A DNA stretch of 5,753 bases from positions 5,140 to 10,892 of the forward strand of contig DDYJ01000056.1 in the NCBI GenBank assembly GCA_002347905.1, read 5' to 3'. The notes under the pieces were generated by a model. The model was not told the origin of the DNA. It ran no database searches and was given only the letters and a program-made list of their open reading frames with translations. Of this stretch, positions 1 through 5,753 are shown piece after piece. Within the stretch, counting starts at the first letter, position 1. Every line of letters starts with the position of its first letter. This stretch comes from Comamonadaceae bacterium UBA2237 (GTDB lineage Bacteria; Pseudomonadota; Gammaproteobacteria; Burkholderiales; Burkholderiaceae_C). Both the position numbers and the translations under genes were made by a program.

Positions 1-867
1 TGTAGCACCCAAGGGCCTGTTAAGTCCAGCAGTGGTGCTGCATCCGAAGGTACCAGCAAAGAATCGACGGCAGATACTCCCGCGGTCAAGCGCGTTCCCA
101 AGTTTGGGCTTGCTTTAGGCGGCGGTGCGGCAAGAGGATTTGCCCATGTTGGCGTGATCCAAGTATTGGAAGAAGCGGGTTTAAAACCTGACTTTGTTGT
201 TGGGACCTCTGCTGGTAGCTTGGTGGCAGCCTTCTACGCCAGCGGAAAAAACGGCGCGCAATTACAGCAGTTGTCCGAAACCATGGACGAGGCCACCATT
301 ACCGATTGGACCATTCCCTTGTTGGGGCGCGGCATGATGCGGGGGGACGCTTTGGCTCGCTATGTCAATAGCAAGACAGGCAACCAAAAAATTGAGGACT
401 TGCCCATGCCTTTGGGCATTGTGGCGACCGATTTGCACACAGGGCAGGGTGTTTTGTTTCAACGCGGCGACCTGGGCACGGCGGTGCGCGCGTCGAGCTC
501 GGTGCCCTCTGTGTTTGAGCCCGTCAAGATTGGGACGCGTGAGTTTGTAGATGGTGGCTTGGTGTCTCCCGTGCCTGTGCGATTCGCCCGTCAAATGGGC
601 GGAGAGTTTGTGCTGGCAGTCGATATTTCTAGTACGCCAGAAAACGCCAAGACTGGCGATATGTTTCAAATCTTGATGCAAACATTCACCATCATGGGCA
701 AAAGCATCAATACCTTTGAGTTGCGGGAAGCAGACGTAGTGGTGCGACCTGCCTTAGGCACCGTGGGATCGGCAGAATTTAGCGCCCGACGCAAATCAAT
801 TGAAGCTGGCCGCGCTGCCATGTTGGCGGCACTGCCCAAAGTGCGCGCGGCGCTGTTGCCCCGATAA
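1..867 (+). CDS. Patatin-like phospholipase, probable lipoprotein (5' end cut off)
   Basis: Predicted serine lipid acyl hydrolase of the patatin/RssA family, which hydrolyses ester bonds in lipids with a Ser-Asp dyad. The frame is open from base 1 to the TAA at 865-867, giving 288 visible residues. Counting from the first codon, the oxyanion-hole motif GGGAARG starts at residue 40, the nucleophile elbow GTSAGS is at 68-73 (Ser70), and the DGG motif is at 184-186 (Asp184). All catalytic parts are present. The first codon is Cys, followed by STQGP and about 30 Ser/Ala/Thr/Glu-rich residues before the domain. This is what one sees just after a lipobox, so I infer a lipoprotein whose signal peptide lies upstream of the window. 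A GTG at 154 could be read as a start, but it would remove the oxyanion hole and is rejected. The gene converges on the phasin gene. The family call is firm, while the true start, lipid anchor and substrate are not visible. Confidence 0.9.
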   Translation, partial: CSTQGPVKSSSGAASEGTSKESTADTPAVKRVPKFGLALGGGAARGFAHVGVIQVLEEAGLKPDFVVGTSAGSLVAAFYASGKNGAQLQQLSETMDEATITDWTIPLLGRGMMRGDALARYVNSKTGNQKIEDLPMPLGIVATDLHTGQGVLFQRGDLGTAVRASSSVPSVFEPVKIGTREFVDGGLVSPVPVRFARQMGGEFVLAVDISSTPENAKTGDMFQILMQTFTIMGKSINTFELREADVVVRPALGTVGSAEFSARRKSIEAGRAAMLAALPKVRAALLPR

Positions 868-897
868 AAAAAGAGGGCCCGTCTTGCGACGGGCCCT
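866..897 (-). terminator. Rho-independent terminator of the phasin gene
   Basis: A perfect 10-bp GC-rich stem is formed by 874-883 (AGGGCCCGTC) and 888-897 (GACGGGCCCT) around a 4-base loop. Read on the minus strand, the loop is GCAA (a GNRA tetraloop). The stem is followed, after one C, by seven T residues (872-866 complemented). This is a classic intrinsic terminator for leftward transcription from the phasin gene. The plus strand has no T tract after the hairpin, so it is at best a weak stop for the patatin gene. The T tract overlaps the patatin stop codon. Confidence 0.88.
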
Positions 898-902
898 GCA
901 AT

Positions 903-935
903 GGATCTCAACACCCTAGGGTGATAAAAAGATCC
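903..935. repeat. Nested inverted repeat in phasin 3' untranslated region
   Basis: GGATCT (903-908) pairs with AGATCC (930-935), and between them lies the perfect 12-base palindrome CACCCTAGGGTG (912-923). A further A/T-rich pairing, AAAAGAT (927-933) with ATCTTTT (945-951), overlaps it, so alternative folds are possible. It lies between the phasin stop and the strong terminator, so it is in the phasin mRNA. Its role is unknown: it could be a 3' stabilising structure, a secondary terminator or a protein site. Confidence 0.45.
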
Positions 936-955
936 GAGGAGACAATCTTTTCAGA

Positions 956-1498
956 TTAACGCTTCTTGGCAACAGTCTTGGTAACTTTTGCAGCAGTTTC
1001 GGTCACAGCGTGGAAGTTGCTTTCAGCCAAGTCAGTAGCTTGCTTGACAACTTTTTGAACGGATTCAGCAGCAGTGTTGCTGGCGTTCAGTGCTTGCTTC
1101 AAGAAGGCAACAGCAGACTCAGAGCCGACAGGTGCGTTTTTCAAAACTGAATCAAAAAAGCCGACGAATTGCTTTTGTGCTTCTGCGGCTTTGGCTTCAA
1201 CAGCCTTGCCCATTTCAGCACCAGTCTCAGAGGTGATTTCATAGACGTGGCGTGAATAAGAAGCTGTTTTTTCAGCCAAAGGCTGGAAAAACTCAGCTTG
1301 GAGAGCCAAGACTTGCTGTGGGTCTTTAGCACCCATCAAGCTTTTGAAGAAGTCAGCAGACTCAGTCAATGCGCTGCGTGTAGCAGTCAAGTTGAGTTCG
1401 ACTAGCTTTTCAACGCTAGAAAAAGCGTCGTTGCTCATGGCAAAAGCGGTGTTCAGGGTGGCTTTGTTAGAAGCGACGATTTGTTCGGTAGTGATCAT
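956..1498 (-). CDS. phaP: Phasin (PHA granule-associated protein), PhaP family
   Basis: Phasins are small amphipathic proteins that coat cytoplasmic polyhydroxyalkanoate granules and control their number and size. The 180-residue product is almost entirely predicted helix and rich in Ala, Lys, Glu and Ser. It has no signal peptide and no membrane segment. The N-terminal part (MITTEQIVASNKATLNTAF, then a stretch with VEKLVELNLTATRSAL at about 29-44) and the central EFFQPLAEKTASYSRHVYEI segment are typical of the betaproteobacterial Phasin_2 family, as is the length. The C-terminus is an Ala/Lys tail ending in VAKKR. The ATG at 1498 is chosen because GGAG stands 6 bases upstream. A longer reading from TTG at 1510 would have its start codon abut that ribosome site and adds only four residues. 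The gene is monocistronic, ends at its own terminator, and is divergent from the deacylase operon. Confidence 0.92.
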   Translation of the reverse strand: MITTEQIVASNKATLNTAFAMSNDAFSSVEKLVELNLTATRSALTESADFFKSLMGAKDPQQVLALQAEFFQPLAEKTASYSRHVYEITSETGAEMGKAVEAKAAEAQKQFVGFFDSVLKNAPVGSESAVAFLKQALNASNTAAESVQKVVKQATDLAESNFHAVTETAAKVTKTVAKKR

Positions 1499-1504
1499 GT
1501 AAAT

Positions 1505-1508
1505 CTCC
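1505..1508 (-). promoter_or_regulatory. Ribosome binding site that fixes the phasin start
   Basis: On the minus strand GGAG is followed by six bases (ATTTAC) and then ATG at 1498-1496. This spacing is normal. The alternative TTG start at 1510-1508 overlaps this site, so the shorter protein is preferred. Confidence 0.8.
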
Positions 1509-1536
1509 AATCATGTGAAAGTTAAAAAAACTTGCT

Positions 1537-1545
1537 TTGCGGCAA
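1537..1545. promoter_or_regulatory. Candidate operator, TTGC-G-GCAA palindrome
   Basis: A 9-base perfect palindrome TTGCGGCAA lies in the phasin leader, just downstream of the candidate phasin transcription start. PhaR-type repressors of PHA genes are known to bind TGC/GCA-rich sequences near phasin promoters, and a second TTGCAA occurs at 1576-1581. The match is only to a general pattern, so the identity of any binding protein is inference. Confidence 0.28.
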
Positions 1546-1553
1546 TGGATTGG

Positions 1554-1581
1554 AGTTTAGGGTTATCCCGAGGTTTTGCAA
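1554..1581 (-). promoter_or_regulatory. Candidate phasin promoter
   Basis: Read on the minus strand, TTGCAA (1581-1576) and TAAACT (1559-1554) are separated by 16 bases. Each matches 4 of 6 consensus sigma-70 positions. A start about seven bases further on would give a leader of roughly 50 bases before the phasin ATG. The match is modest and other choices in this A/T-rich region are possible. Confidence 0.3.
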
Positions 1582-1647
1582 TACTTTTAGGGGGGTCTTT
1601 ACGTGCTTTAGAGGTGACTGCCTAAACCAAGCCCTAGCGTCGTTGCG

Positions 1648-1678
1648 TTGACAATGGCCCTCCAAATACAGCTAACTA
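1648..1678 (+). promoter_or_regulatory. Candidate promoter of the deacylase-to-antiporter cluster
   Basis: A perfect -35 hexamer TTGACA lies at 1648-1653. The expected -10 region (about 1670-1678, GCTAACTA) is a poor match to TATAAT. If the -35 is used, transcription would start near 1683, almost on the ATG at 1685. An inverted repeat, CCCTAG (1632-1637) and CTAGGG (1676-1681), flanks the site. The rest of the 186-base gap between the phasin and deacylase genes holds no small gene that I can support. Confidence 0.35.
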
Positions 1679-1684
1679 GGGTTT

Positions 1685-2620
1685 ATGCGCGCGTTTTATT
1701 CAGACCAGTTCGTATTACCACTCCCTCAGGGGCACCGTTTTCCTATGGGCAAGTACCGCGTTTTGCGAGACCGACTAGCAGTAGAAATACCTGAAATACA
1801 AACAAATGTGGCCCAACCCGCCACCGATGGTGAATTGGCCTTGGTGCATACGCCCCACTACATAAAGGCGGTAGAACAAGGCACCTTAGGAGACAGGGCA
1901 CAGCGCGAAATTGGCTTTCCTTGGTCCCCAGAAATGGTGGCGAGGTCGAGGCGATCTACTGGCGCGACCATCATGGCGGCCAGGGCAGCTTTGTTTGGGC
2001 GCGAGGGTATTGCCGCCAACTTGGCCGGCGGTACCCATCATGCTTATGCAGACAAAGGCAGCGGTTTTTGTGTTTTCAACGACGCGGCGGTCGCCACCCG
2101 GTTGATGCAAAGCGAGTGGAGCCGCCAGCATCGCCATCCCCTCAAAGTGGCCATCATTGATCTTGATGTGCACCAAGGCAATGGAACCGCGCATATCTTT
2201 GGACAGGATGACTCGGTTTTCACGTTGTCCATGCACGGGGCCAGAAATTTCCCCTTTGCCAAAGAAACCAGCGATTTGGACGTGGAATTGCCGGACGGTT
2301 GCGATGACACTACTTATTTACAAGCGCTGGAACATGCTTTGCAGGCTTTAGAAAATCGCTTTGAACCAGGCCTAGTGGTTTATCTGGCGGGTGCAGATCC
2401 GCACGAAGGCGATCGACTAGGACGGCTCAAGTTGAGCTTTGATGGCTTAGAAGCGCGAGACAGGCGGGTGTTCGACTGGGCTTACCAAAAAGCAATCCCA
2501 ATGGCTTTTGCTATGGCTGGAGGCTACGGTGAAAACATTGCTGACACGGTGCAAGTGCAAATGAATACCTACCGTGTCGCCTATGCGTATTGGCAACGCT
2601 GGCAAAATCGCACCATATGA
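1685..2620 (+). CDS. Histone deacetylase superfamily deacylase, class IV (HDAC11-like)
   Basis: Zinc-dependent amidohydrolase that removes acetyl or longer acyl groups from lysine or amine substrates; cytoplasmic, with no signal peptide. It has 311 residues, a normal length for bacterial members. All key residues are present: the catalytic His pair in GGTHH (His118, His119), GFCVFND (127-133), zinc ligands Asp161 and His163 in DLDVHQGNG, Asp238 in AGAD, and the transition-state Tyr281 in AGGY. HQGNG and AGAD-x-x-EGDRLGRL are signatures I associate with class IV rather than class I or II, where HHGDG and DAHxxDPLG are usual. The start at 1685 fits the conserved family N-terminus (MRAFYSDQFVLPLPQGHRFP). 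No well-placed ribosome site precedes it, since AGGG lies only three bases away. It is the first gene of the cluster, and its stop overlaps the next start. The true substrate cannot be told from sequence; acetylpolyamine or protein acyl-lysine are both possible. Confidence 0.9.
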   Translation: MRAFYSDQFVLPLPQGHRFPMGKYRVLRDRLAVEIPEIQTNVAQPATDGELALVHTPHYIKAVEQGTLGDRAQREIGFPWSPEMVARSRRSTGATIMAARAALFGREGIAANLAGGTHHAYADKGSGFCVFNDAAVATRLMQSEWSRQHRHPLKVAIIDLDVHQGNGTAHIFGQDDSVFTLSMHGARNFPFAKETSDLDVELPDGCDDTTYLQALEHALQALENRFEPGLVVYLAGADPHEGDRLGRLKLSFDGLEARDRRVFDWAYQKAIPMAFAMAGGYGENIADTVQVQMNTYRVAYAYWQRWQNRTI

Positions 2621-3066
2621 GTGAAAAACCTGCAGAACGCGTCCTGCCCCAGTCGCGTAATACTTTCAAAGTATTTCGACATATCACCACACGCTGGGAA
2701 GACAACGACATTTACGGCCATATCAACAATGCGGTCTATTACAGCTACGTGGATACAGCGGTCAATGCCCATCTGATTGCGCAGGGCGCTTTAGACATTC
2801 ACGGCGGCAAAACGATTGGCTTGGTAATCGAGAACCATTGCAACTTTTTTGCGCCTCTGGCTTTTCCGCAAAGCATTGAGGCGGGAATCCGCGTCAACAA
2901 AATCGGCACATCCAGTGTCAGGTACGAAGTAGGATTGTTTGCTGAGGGCGAAGACCTTTGTGCAGCCCTGGCGCACTTCATCCACGTCTACGTCAACGCA
3001 CATGACCGACGTCCCGTCACAAGCCTGCCCCCCGAATTACAAAATGTTTTGGAGAAGTTGAAATGA
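2617..3066 (+). CDS. Acyl-CoA thioesterase, 4-hydroxybenzoyl-CoA thioesterase family (hotdog fold)
   Basis: Predicted to hydrolyse an acyl-CoA or related thioester to the free acid and thiol in the cytoplasm. The 149-residue length fits the single hotdog domain of the YbgC/FadM/4-HBT group. The active-site loop is clear at residues 25-44: TRWEDNDIYGHINNAVYYSY, with Asp31 as the expected catalytic residue and His35 in the conserved GH(I/V)NN. The ATG at 2617 overlaps the deacylase stop (ATGA), with no ribosome site in front. Translation is therefore probably coupled to the upstream gene. A longer reading from TTG at 2590 would extend into the deacylase gene, adds nine residues not typical of the family, and is not preferred. 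Acyl chain preference (short, long or aromatic) cannot be told from the sequence. Confidence 0.88.
   Translation: MSEKPAERVLPQSRNTFKVFRHITTRWEDNDIYGHINNAVYYSYVDTAVNAHLIAQGALDIHGGKTIGLVIENHCNFFAPLAFPQSIEAGIRVNKIGTSSVRYEVGLFAEGEDLCAALAHFIHVYVNAHDRRPVTSLPPELQNVLEKLK
3051..3054 (+). promoter_or_regulatory. Ribosome binding site of the nitroreductase gene
   Basis: GGAG is followed by eight bases and then the ATG at 3063. It lies inside the last codons of the thioesterase gene and supports the overlapping start. It is the best ribosome site among the junctions of this cluster. Confidence 0.7.
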
Positions 3067-3773
3067 CCACCCCCGTAAGCGATAGCCAAGCCGTTGACCA
3101 TGCCATCACATCGCGCATGTCGACCCGCGCGTTCACCAGCCAACCTGTGCCCAAAGCCTTGATCACCGAGATCTTGCAAGTAGCAAGTCGCGCGCCATCA
3201 GGTACCAACACCCAGCCTTGGAAAGTCTATGTTTTGCAAGGCAAAAGCCGCGATTCTTTGGTCGAAAAAGTCTGTGCCGCGCACGACGCCATTCGCGCCA
3301 ATCCCGAAGTGGCCAAGCAATACCAAGAGCAATACGACTACTACCCTACGCAGTGGGTCAGTCCTTATATCGACCGTCGCCGTGAAAACGGATGGAGCTT
3401 GTATGGCTTGCTAGGTATTGGCAAAGGCGACAAAGACAAAATGCATTTGCAGCAACAACGCAATTACAAATTCTTTGATGCGCCGGTAGGAATGATGTTC
3501 ACGCTGGACCCCATCATGGGCCGTGGGTCTATGTTTGATTACGGTATGTTTGTGCAAAATATCATGTTGGCGGCGCGTGCACGTGGCTTGCATACTTGCC
3601 CGCAAGCTGCTTGGAATAATTTTCACAGCATCATCCTGCCGCACATCGGTGCGGGCGAGGGCGAGATGTTGGTATGTGGTTTGTCTCTTGGATGGGCCGA
3701 CGATTCAGACAAGGTCAATACCTTTGTAACGCCTCGCGTGCCGGCCGAAGAATTCACCCACTGGCTCGACTGA
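3063..3773 (+). CDS. FMN-dependent nitroreductase family oxidoreductase
   Basis: Flavoprotein expected to reduce nitroaromatics, quinones or similar acceptors with NAD(P)H by a ping-pong mechanism, usually as a cytoplasmic homodimer. It has 236 residues. The N-terminal FMN-binding signature RMSTRAF (18-24) is followed by [18 protein letters not shown] (41-58), the standard FMN loop. A middle segment with [18 protein letters not shown] (93-110) and the later [10 protein letters not shown] (175-184) resemble the PnbA-like (nitrobenzoate reductase) branch. The C-terminal motif CGLSLGWAD (205-213) is also conserved in the family. The start overlaps the thioesterase stop (ATGA) and has a good ribosome site. 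Many family members are named for nitro reduction while their natural substrate is unknown, and that holds here too. Its place before pncB makes a role in redox cofactor use possible but unproven. Confidence 0.9.
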   Translation: MTTPVSDSQAVDHAITSRMSTRAFTSQPVPKALITEILQVASRAPSGTNTQPWKVYVLQGKSRDSLVEKVCAAHDAIRANPEVAKQYQEQYDYYPTQWVSPYIDRRRENGWSLYGLLGIGKGDKDKMHLQQQRNYKFFDAPVGMMFTLDPIMGRGSMFDYGMFVQNIMLAARARGLHTCPQAAWNNFHSIILPHIGAGEGEMLVCGLSLGWADDSDKVNTFVTPRVPAEEFTHWLD

Positions 3774-3777
3774 ACCC

Positions 3778-4962
3778 ATGATCATCACCAGTCTGCTCGA
3801 TACAGACCTCTATAAATTCACCATGATGCAGGCTGTGCTGCATCAGTTTCCTAGCGCGCAAGTTACCTACAAATTCAAATGCCGTAATCCTGGTATTGCG
3901 CTGGCGCCCTATGTGCAGGAAATCCGCAGTGAAATTAAATCCTTGTGTGGCTTGAGATTCCAAGACGAAGAGTTGACATGGTTGCGCAGCCTGCGGTTTA
4001 TAAAAAGCGATTTCATCGACTTTTTAGGATTGTTCCGCCTGAACGAGAAATACATACAAGTAACACCTTCTCAAAATGGTGAAATTGACATCACCATTCA
4101 AGGCCCCTGGTTACACACCATCTTGTTTGAGATTCCTGTATTGGCCATCGTTAACGAGGTGTATTTTCGTAACACCCAAAAGGTGCCCGACTTCGTTGAG
4201 GGCCGCCAACGATTAGAGAAAAAAATTGAAACGCTTCGGGCTGAAAGACTTAGCGATTTGAAGATAGCCGACTACGGCACGCGCCGTCGGTTTTCGAAAG
4301 CGTGGCATGAAGAAATTTTGCGTGTGTTATCAGTCAAATTGGGCGCCGAACCAGTGGGTCAATTGGCCGGTACCAGCAATGCGTTGTTCGCGATGAAACT
4401 CAATTTGCGTCCGCTTGGCACCATGGCGCATGAGTATTTACAAGCTTGCCAAGCTCTGGGCCCGCGCCTACGTGACAGCCAAGTGTTTGGCTTTGAAACT
4501 TGGGCGCGTGAATACCGTGGCGATTTAGGCATTGCCTTGAGTGATGTCTACGGCATTGAGCCGTTCTTGCGCGACTTTGATATGTATTTCTGCAAGTTGT
4601 TTGACGGTGCGCGCCATGACAGTGGCGATCCTTTCACGTGGGGTGAACGCATGATCGAACATTACCGGCAAAACCGTGTTGACCCTATGACCAAGACATT
4701 GATTTTCAGTGATGGGTTGACGGTCGAGCGCATCATCGCCCTTTACCAACAGTTCAGGGGACGTTGCCAACTCGCGTTTGGAATTGGCACCAACCTTACT
4801 AACGATTTAGGTTACGAGCCCCTTCAAATTGTGATCAAGATGGTTGAATGCAACGGCCAACCTGTGGCCAAGCTTTCAGATACACCCTCTAAAAACATGT
4901 GTGAAGACCAAAAATACCTGGCGTATTTACGCCAAGTGTTTGGTATTGCATCGCCAAACTAA
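3778..4962 (+). CDS. pncB: Nicotinate phosphoribosyltransferase
   Basis: Catalyses nicotinate + PRPP (with ATP hydrolysis) to nicotinate mononucleotide, the entry step of Preiss-Handler NAD salvage in the cytoplasm. The 394 residues match the E. coli PncB type in length and layout. The N-terminal [20 protein letters not shown] (6-25) is diagnostic. Further on are DYGTRRRFS (165-173), GTSNALFA (198-205), GTMAHEY (214-220, with His218 as the expected phosphorylated histidine), RHDSGDP (279-285), FSDGL (310-314), and the phosphate-binding GIGTNLTND (335-343). No key residue is missing. The ATG is four bases after the nitroreductase stop and no clear ribosome site precedes it, so translation probably depends on coupling. 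No NadR, NrtR or NiaR-type site is recognisable next to it, so any control is likely at the cluster promoter. Confidence 0.96.
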   Translation: MIITSLLDTDLYKFTMMQAVLHQFPSAQVTYKFKCRNPGIALAPYVQEIRSEIKSLCGLRFQDEELTWLRSLRFIKSDFIDFLGLFRLNEKYIQVTPSQNGEIDITIQGPWLHTILFEIPVLAIVNEVYFRNTQKVPDFVEGRQRLEKKIETLRAERLSDLKIADYGTRRRFSKAWHEEILRVLSVKLGAEPVGQLAGTSNALFAMKLNLRPLGTMAHEYLQACQALGPRLRDSQVFGFETWAREYRGDLGIALSDVYGIEPFLRDFDMYFCKLFDGARHDSGDPFTWGERMIEHYRQNRVDPMTKTLIFSDGLTVERIIALYQQFRGRCQLAFGIGTNLTNDLGYEPLQIVIKMVECNGQPVAKLSDTPSKNMCEDQKYLAYLRQVFGIASPN

Positions 4963-4965
4963 AGG
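4961..4965 (+). promoter_or_regulatory. Likely ribosome binding site of the antiporter gene
   Basis: AAAGG, beginning within the pncB stop codon, is followed by six bases and then the ATG at 4972. It is a short but well-spaced match and supports that start. Confidence 0.5.
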
Positions 4966-4971
4966 CTGCTG

Positions 4972-5753
4972 ATGGTTACATTGCTCATCATTATTTTTGT
5001 CATCACCTATGCGGCGATTGCCTTTGAACATCCCCTCAAAATCAATAAATCGGCTTCAGCCTTATTGGGAGCAGGGCTGTTATGGGCCATTTATGCGCTG
5101 GCTTCTACTGACTATGCGCAAATTAACCAAGAGTTGTCTACCAGCCTAATCGGTACCGCGCAAATTGTTTTCTTTTTGATGGCTGCCATGGCCATTGTGG
5201 AGGTTGTAGACGCACACCAAGGCTTTGATGTGGTGACTGCAAGAATCAATACGCAAAGCTTACCCATGCTGCTGTGGATTATTTGTTGGGTAGCTTTTTT
5301 CCTAAGTTCAATTTTGGACAACTTAACCACGACGATTGTGATGATTTCATTGATCCGGAAACTCCTTGACAGCCGCGAAGACAGGTTATTTTTCGCAGGA
5401 ATGATCGTCATCGCTGCAAACGCAGGAGGCGCATGGTCACCCATTGGTGATGTAACAACGACCATGCTTTGGATCGGCGGTCAGATTACCCCGCTCGCAA
5501 TTATCCAAGGCCTGTTCTTGCCTTCAGTGGTTAATCTTTTGGCGCCACTATTGGTCGTGAGTTGGATGTTGCGGGGCAAGTCTGTGATGGCCCCGACCCA
5601 TATTGAATCAACCGATGGATTTTCTACTTCAGCTTTCGAGAGGAACACCATGTTCTTCTTAGGCCTCGGCGTATTGGTTGCTGTACCGGCTTTCAAAACA
5701 GTCACCCACTTACCTCCTTTCATGGGCGTTCTGTTGGGACTAGGGCTGCTTTG
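4972..5753 (+). CDS. nhaD: Na+/H+ antiporter, NhaD type (3' end cut off)
   Basis: Inner-membrane antiporter that exports Na+ or Li+ in exchange for protons; NhaD proteins belong to the ion transporter superfamily. The open frame runs to the window end, showing 260 residues, so more than a third of the usual protein is probably missing. Hydrophobic segments lie at about 3-18, 29-45, 59-79, 97-127 (probably two, around the DN motif), 139-168, 173-200 and 227-240, with another starting at 249. The family core motifs are SSILDNLTTTIVM (112-124) and ANAGGAWSPIGDVTTTMLW (149-167). Asp116, Asn150 and Asp160 have nearly the spacing of the residues found essential in Vibrio NhaD (Asp154, Asn189, Asp199). 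The start lies nine bases after the pncB stop, with AAAGG in front, and the product begins directly with a membrane segment. It is probably the fifth gene of the operon, and genes may follow beyond the window. Confidence 0.92.
   Translation, partial: MVTLLIIIFVITYAAIAFEHPLKINKSASALLGAGLLWAIYALASTDYAQINQELSTSLIGTAQIVFFLMAAMAIVEVVDAHQGFDVVTARINTQSLPMLLWIICWVAFFLSSILDNLTTTIVMISLIRKLLDSREDRLFFAGMIVIAANAGGAWSPIGDVTTTMLWIGGQITPLAIIQGLFLPSVVNLLAPLLVVSWMLRGKSVMAPTHIESTDGFSTSAFERNTMFFLGLGVLVAVPAFKTVTHLPPFMGVLLGLGLL

Noticed and set aside
262..681. Minus-strand 139-codon open frame inside the patatin gene
   Set aside because: It lies fully opposite a gene with intact catalytic motifs. Its product is rich in His and Arg, has no recognisable family and has no visible ribosome site.
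874..897. Terminator acting on the patatin gene (plus strand)
   Set aside because: The hairpin is followed on the plus strand by GCAATGG rather than T residues, so it fits only leftward termination.
912..923. CACCCTAGGGTG as a regulator operator or attachment site
   Set aside because: It lies in a 3' region with no promoter nearby and no integrase or duplicated copy in the window. It is kept only as part of an RNA structure.
1499..1510. Phasin start at TTG 1510
   Set aside because: The TTG abuts the GGAG ribosome site used by the ATG at 1498, and the four extra residues are not part of the family N-terminus.
2590..2616. Thioesterase start at TTG 2590
   Set aside because: The ATG at 2617 forms an ATGA junction with the deacylase stop and fits the family length. 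The extension has no ribosome site or conserved residues.
3774..3777. Riboswitch or operator directly before pncB
   Set aside because: Only four bases separate the genes, and no structured leader could fit outside coding sequence.
5112..5723. Two long minus-strand open frames (5112-5465 and 5481-5723) opposite the window's right end
   Set aside because: The plus strand here encodes NhaD with clear motifs. The minus-strand translations have no recognisable domain and are shadows of that gene.

Overview
This window looks like chromosomal DNA of a betaproteobacterium, most likely Burkholderiales and perhaps Comamonadaceae. The reasons are the PhaP-type phasin (starting MITTEQIVASNK), a patatin-like protein whose readable part begins at a probable lipoprotein cysteine, and coding DNA of intermediate GC. 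The assignment comes from family resemblance alone. No mobile element, CRISPR array, tRNA or rRNA is visible. Coding density is high, and no stretch longer than about 190 bases lacks a gene.

Layout. (1) Positions 1-867 (+) hold the 3' part of a patatin-like phospholipase. The frame is open from base 1. (2) Its stop codon runs into a strong hairpin terminator that serves the convergent phasin gene (956-1498, -). A nested inverted repeat lies between the terminator and the phasin stop. (3) The gap 1499-1684 is a divergent regulatory region between the phasin gene and a rightward gene cluster. (4) From 1685 to the window end, five + strand genes are packed almost without gaps: an HDAC-superfamily deacylase with class IV (HDAC11-like) motifs, a hotdog-fold acyl-CoA thioesterase, an FMN nitroreductase, nicotinate phosphoribosyltransferase (pncB) and an NhaD-type Na+/H+ antiporter cut by the window end. 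The junctions are a 4-base ATGA overlap, a second ATGA overlap, a 4-base gap and a 9-base gap. This strongly suggests one translationally coupled operon.

How the genes may work together. The phasin coats polyhydroxyalkanoate granules and points to carbon storage. The cluster opposite joins two enzymes that remove acyl groups (from lysine or amine amides, and from CoA thioesters), a flavoprotein using NAD(P)H, the entry enzyme of nicotinate salvage to NAD, and an ion antiporter. A common theme of acyl and NAD metabolism is possible but is inference. The individual family calls are firm, whereas substrates and a shared pathway are not shown by the sequence. The observation most worth a second look is the class IV HDAC-like enzyme coupled to a thioesterase and NAD salvage. 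I do not see clear evidence of a wholly new system.
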